Of a DNA stretch of 64,000 nucleotides, positions 59,350 to 64,000 are shown one piece after another. The notes beneath the pieces are model-generated. The model saw only the letters and a list, made by a program, of their open reading frames with translations. It was not told where the DNA came from and made no database searches. The stretch spans positions 59,349,554-59,413,553 of the forward strand of contig OX485803.1 in assembly GCA_950295325.1 (NCBI GenBank), in the 5' to 3' direction. This DNA comes from Polytrichum commune. Its lineage: Eukaryota; Streptophyta; Polytrichopsida; Polytrichales; Polytrichaceae. The translations under genes were made by a program, and so were the position numbers. The number at the start of each line of letters is the position of its first letter. The first letter of the stretch is position 1.

Positions 59350-59965
59350 AGGCCATCGTAGGCGTAGGGGTTTGGGCCATAGGCAAGATGATTTTGGGTA
59401 GCACTATCCAATGGATGTGTGATGTTAGCATGGTATTCATTTTACATGCCATACATTGTATATTTTATTTGCAATAACATGAGTGTCATACGATTTCCCC
59501 TTCAATATGATCTAATGTTTGGATTGTCCTACCTAAACCATCTCGATATGAGTTCTTTATTGGGTCCTTGATATGAACACCTGCTTCAAAGTGTTTGCAT
59601 CTTACAACAATCTCCAATATTTGTGTCATTTTATCCATGTTCTTCTATTTGTAAATGTCTCAAAATGCCCAAAAAGTCCCACATTAATGAATATAGTGTT
59701 CTAGACTACGTTTTGAACTCAACTGCCATATGTAATGTGTTTTTGCGACCATGACACACATCATTACATTTTAGTACTTTATGCTATCAAACTTTGATTT
59801 GAAAGCAAAGAAACATGATAGCATATCTAACCACTCTAATGAAAATACATACTCCTTGTTAAAAGTTCAAACTACTTCATATGATGTAAAACATAGCACT
59901 ACATCCATAGCTACAATGACGGATACTATGTTTTGGTGAGTAATAGACTTGTGATGAAAGAAAAT
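59350..59965. other. No gene recognised
   Basis: AT-rich. It should include the right end of the third element copy, but no terminal repeat is identified. Confidence 0.4.
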
Positions 59966-60052
59966 CCCACCCACCCACCCTTGCTTTATTTTGATGAAGA
60001 ATAAAAAGAAAAAGGCCTTTGAAAAGTGGAAGATCAAGCTTTGAAAAAAGAC

Positions 60053-60106
<54 letters not shown>

Positions 60107-61209
60107 TGTTCAATACCATGATTTTAAGTTTTATAAATATGAACCTTCAAAATATTCACTTAGCAAAAGTCATCTTTACAAAAAGACGACTATAAGCACA
60201 TGATATCCTTAATATACATGTATGGAAAGTGATCATGCTTACCATACTAAAAAGGTAATAAGGTTATGGAGGAATAGGATAATGTAACCACAGTTACTGA
60301 TGTAACTCACATCTTTAACTCATGGTTAAATAGGGTTTAGAAGAACTTACCGCAGGTAAGAACTCCAATATAAACCCTTAACCCTAAAATGAGCCTCTCT
60401 TCTACCATTCATACAAACGGTGAGGTAACTCTCGGAGTACTCACCAAAGGGGTAGATACGTGAGGAAGGTGAAGGAAACTTGGGCTAATCACCAAGAGGA
60501 GTATTCTACTTGGGGTGACTCAATCATGGCTAAGGAACAGGTTTGAACACCCATTTGTCATTTTGCAATGAGTGTTACATTTTGAAAAACTGCTATGCAT
60601 TTGATGAAACATAAAGGTGTGTGACATGGATAACAATTGGGTCCTGCTGTTATTTACCTCATGTACGTAACTAATCCTCAAATGTTTGTTGGTTGGTTGC
60701 ATGGGCACAGGTGAGGCATGCCCTTCACACTTACAATACGCTGGTGTATTGGGATTATGACATTTTATGCATATCTTGTGGTTGATGTTACTAGGAATGT
60801 TTCCCTTGTAAGCACTCCATATATAGAGCAGATGAGGTATACATACCCTAGGGTAAAAGCATGAGGATAGTAGGTTAAACTTGCAAGGTATGGGGTAGTC
60901 AAGAACAATGGTTTGGTATAGGATACAATTAGATGATAGAAACCCTAAGTATGGCATATACTCTTGCAAAGCAAAATAAGTTGTGGTACAACGAGTCTAT
61001 ACTATACAACATATTGTGTTAGACTTGAGGACAAACAACTTCATCATGCAAAAATGATATTGTGTAAATTAGTAAGGAAATGCATTAGTGGTAGAAAGAG
61101 TTAGTCAAAGTTCCCACCCACCCACCCTTGTATGGCAATAAGGAAGATTTTGAAGGATTTGGCCTCTGAAAAGAGGAAGTTCAAGCTTTGCAAAAAGTTT
61201 TGAAAAGTC

Positions 61210-61276
<67 letters not shown>

Positions 61277-62221
61277 GTTTTTACCTTGCCATGCATAAAT
61301 TATTGAGCTCAGTAAATATAATCTTTAAAGGGTAAGTACCTTAGGGTTAGAAGAGCTCTACTTAACTATTGTCCGCCATAGATTCTGCTCATTGCATCTA
61401 CGGACAAGGTTGGAAACCTAATCTTATAATAAGAGCAAGGGCTTGAGAAAGTGCCCTTTCACTCAAAGGTTAAACTGCACTAGGCGTTCATCTTTGGTAA
61501 ACTCTGTGATTAGGGTAGAGGAAGTTAACTAGTGGGTGATTTAGGCTAAGTGCTTCAATCCGACCCCACAAGAAACTTCAATGGCAAAGGAACAGGTAAA
61601 ATACTCTTTTTTGGAGTATGTGGTAATGCAAAATCAATAGGTGTATTGTTGTATGATTGTGTAACATAGATAACAATTGGGTTTTGTTGTTATTCACCTC
61701 GTGTACGTGACTAATCCTCATTTCTTGTTGGTTGGTTGCATGGGCACAGGTGAGGCAGACCCTTCACAATTTTGAACGACATCCTTAGGTTTTGCTTATC
61801 TTTTTGGGTTCATACACTTAGTGCTCATATATTGTATGTATTCCGTGATGAAGAAAGTGAATACTTACACATATATTGATTATTGGGTTATATTTTGAAG
61901 TGCATATGGTGACAAAGGTCCTTTCAAGTTTTTGACTATAAGTTGTTTAGTACATACAAGGTTATTTCAAACAATGCAAGGTGTGTAGAGTTAGTTGAGT
62001 ATGAGTTGCATACAATAGATGGTGTCAACCCATGGTTACACCATATGATAGAGTTACTAAGACATGCATTGTATTGTAATGAGGAGGGATCCCACCCACC
62101 CACCCGGGTTTTTGTTAATAATACAAAGATATGTATATGAATGGAATGGCCTCTGTATGGAGGATGTTTTCTGAATATGACTATGCTTGAATATAAGCTT
62201 AGTTCTTACCAAGAAATGCCT

Positions 62222-62293
<72 letters not shown>
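59966..62293 (+). repeat. Tandem array of about 1-kb units marked by (CCCA)n and (CT)n
   Basis: (CCCA)n tracts start at 59966, 61113 and 62091. Each is followed by a (CT)n tract: 60055-60101, 61212-61270 and 62224-62293. The first two units also share GATAACAATTGGGT...TTGTTGGTTGGTTGCATGG (60628 and 61666) and ATGGC(T/A)AAGGAACAGG (60526 and 61580). The third unit is incomplete. Non-coding. Confidence 0.8.
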
Positions 62294-62296
<3 letters not shown>

Positions 62297-64000
62297 TGTA
62301 AAGTTCCTAAAATGCTAGCAAAATTAATGTTAAATAAAATAATTTGTAAAGCCTATTGGATAATTGTTGTACGGATATGTGGTTGTTGGAATGAAATTGT
62401 GCGTGGACATGTAGCTGCTGGAGTAAGAACTGCAACAGGTTGTAGTTTTAGGTTTTGTAGGTTATATTGCTTTTGTTGTATTGATTCTAGTTGCGTTATT
62501 GGTTGTTGAAGCTTAGAGGCATGAGGTAGATATAAAAACAAAGTTATTATTTAGTGACAAAGTTAGAGACAAAAGCTATAGCTAAAGCGCTAACTTTAGT
62601 CTTGACTTGGAGGGTGGCAAAAAGTCACAAATTTAAGTATTATTTCTCAGAAGGGTGACTTTATCCTTAATCCTTCTACTACTCAGCCAACCCAACCAAG
62701 GGTGCCCGGTGTGGAATTTGGTGGAAGGTAGGTATCTTGAGTCAATGCCCCCTTACTATAGCAACTACTAGGTGTGATGGATGAATTTTAGTTGAAGTTG
62801 AAATGATTAGGTTGGATGAAGAGTGGTTTTGTGAGGTATGAAATGATGAACTTAGAATGAACTTAAGGTGGTTTGCATAGATGAATGTGGTGCATTTGGA
62901 TGATTGTAGGAGATAGAAAGTCATTGCTTGGAGGTACTAGAATAGTCCATCCATCCCCAATCTTGTAAGTTATTACTTCGATTGGAGTAGCAATTATCAC
63001 CATGCTATTATGCATTCATGATTTGCGAAACCAATGTTTCATGAATTGGCGGCAACAAGATGCCACCTAATGTCAAATAAACAATGGAGGAGTTGAACAA
63101 TGTAAAGACACGTGAACAAGCTGCACATATGCAACTGCAAACATAAATGATACGTGCAACGTGCACAAACGGCTCAAATCTTGCAAGACATGGTGGCTCA
63201 ATAAACTCAAATCATGAATTCGATTCGTGTCATATTTTGTGTTTGCTAAAATAATAATTTAAATTTCACATCCCCCTTAAAAACTAACCCTGAAGTGGAG
63301 GCAATTGGACAATACAAAATGTGAAAAAAAAATGATTTTTTTTTGTGCTTGAATGGTTTCAAGGTTGTAGTCATGCACATAAAACCATATAGGTTATAGG
63401 TAACTTGAACCATTGGACCAAGGTGGATTCTGACTATAGCTATGATGTGGCCAATTCTGCACCCTCGGTGCACCAACATATGCTTCTAGGTCCCGATACC
63501 CATATATTGGGGTCGCCTTAGTATATATATCCCACGGTTGCACTACACCCAATCTCTCCACAACCTGCAAAGACACCAACCAAATTAAGGGTCTATAATT
63601 TTCCGTTTGGTGGAACATGCGTGATCATGATCTTAACATGAGACTCATGTGTTGGTTCTAGATCATATGTGAATAAAACTTTGAACCCTTATATTAAGTA
63701 TTGTATATACACTTCAAACAAGACATTTCATTTTGGTGTGTTGCAAGCCCCTTCAATTATTATCAAGGACTAGTTAATTGTTTGGAACTAATATTTAAAT
63801 TATAATATATGTACTCAGTGTTCAAGTGATAATTTTAGCACCATCTAGTACCTTATGCTTGTTCTTACAAAAAAGGAAAATAATGCTAGTCATCTTCAAC
63901 AATTTCAGCCATGGCGAGTGAATTTTTGTGTGAAAGTTGAATGAAGAAAATGTGGAATCAAAGTGATCGCCACGGGTCCCAACTTGTTGCTGTGATTGAC
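62294..64000. other. No gene recognised
   Basis: AT-rich with short ORFs only. No RNA gene, repeat or domain was seen up to the right edge. Confidence 0.4.

Noticed and set aside
62141..62509. Plus-strand ORF with a long Ser-Leu repeat
   Set aside because: Translation of the (CT)n tract. No conserved sequence around it.

Overview
The window looks like nuclear DNA of a land plant. The evidence is TTTAGGG-type motifs, Ty1/copia remnants with a plant-style gag, plant-like GT-AG introns, a plant-type FCP1-like phosphatase domain, and long AT-rich stretches of decayed repeats. Lineage cannot be fixed from sequence alone; a fern, bryophyte, lycophyte or gymnosperm would fit. No intact host gene was found with confidence. 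Almost everything recognisable is mobile-element sequence.

The main object is at 1-12430, a large element I do not recognise as a described family (copy 1). A leftward gene (1-1762) encodes a transposase-like protein resembling the DUF7869 family and runs off the left edge. A rightward multi-exon gene (5644-12430) encodes, in order: a region with a ParB/DGQHR-like signature; a possible relic amino-methyltransferase motif that is completed across a splice junction; a coiled coil; a Pro-rich tail; an FCP1/HAD phosphatase-like domain; and a Pro/Ser-rich C-terminal part. Both genes carry stops or frame breaks.

About 22 copies of a 20-bp palindrome, TTACGAACGNNCGTTCGTAA (9-bp arms, freely varying centre), lie at 1905-10425. 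They sit upstream of both genes, in pairs just inside the splice sites of two introns, in a third intron, and inside a coding exon. This couples a ParB-like protein with a dispersed palindromic site, reminiscent of ParB and parS, on what seems to be a eukaryotic mobile element.

A second, older copy lies on the minus strand at 25250-29452. Exons 1-3 align with copy 1, splice sites are conserved, and the palindromes sit in matching places but are eroded mainly by CG to TG/CA changes. A third fragment at 58604-59349 keeps only the last two exons. The second copy shows that the in-frame TAG codons of copy 1 at 6424 and 6760 replace Trp codons.

The rest holds two copia derivatives with no visible reverse transcriptase (13785-17093 minus; 56191-58320 plus), a probable hAT-type MITE with an 8-bp target duplication (31985-32408), two tandem TIR elements (50054-51790), a roughly 1-kb tandem array marked by (CCCA)n and (CT)n (59966-62293), several duplicated segments, and long stretches with nothing recognisable.
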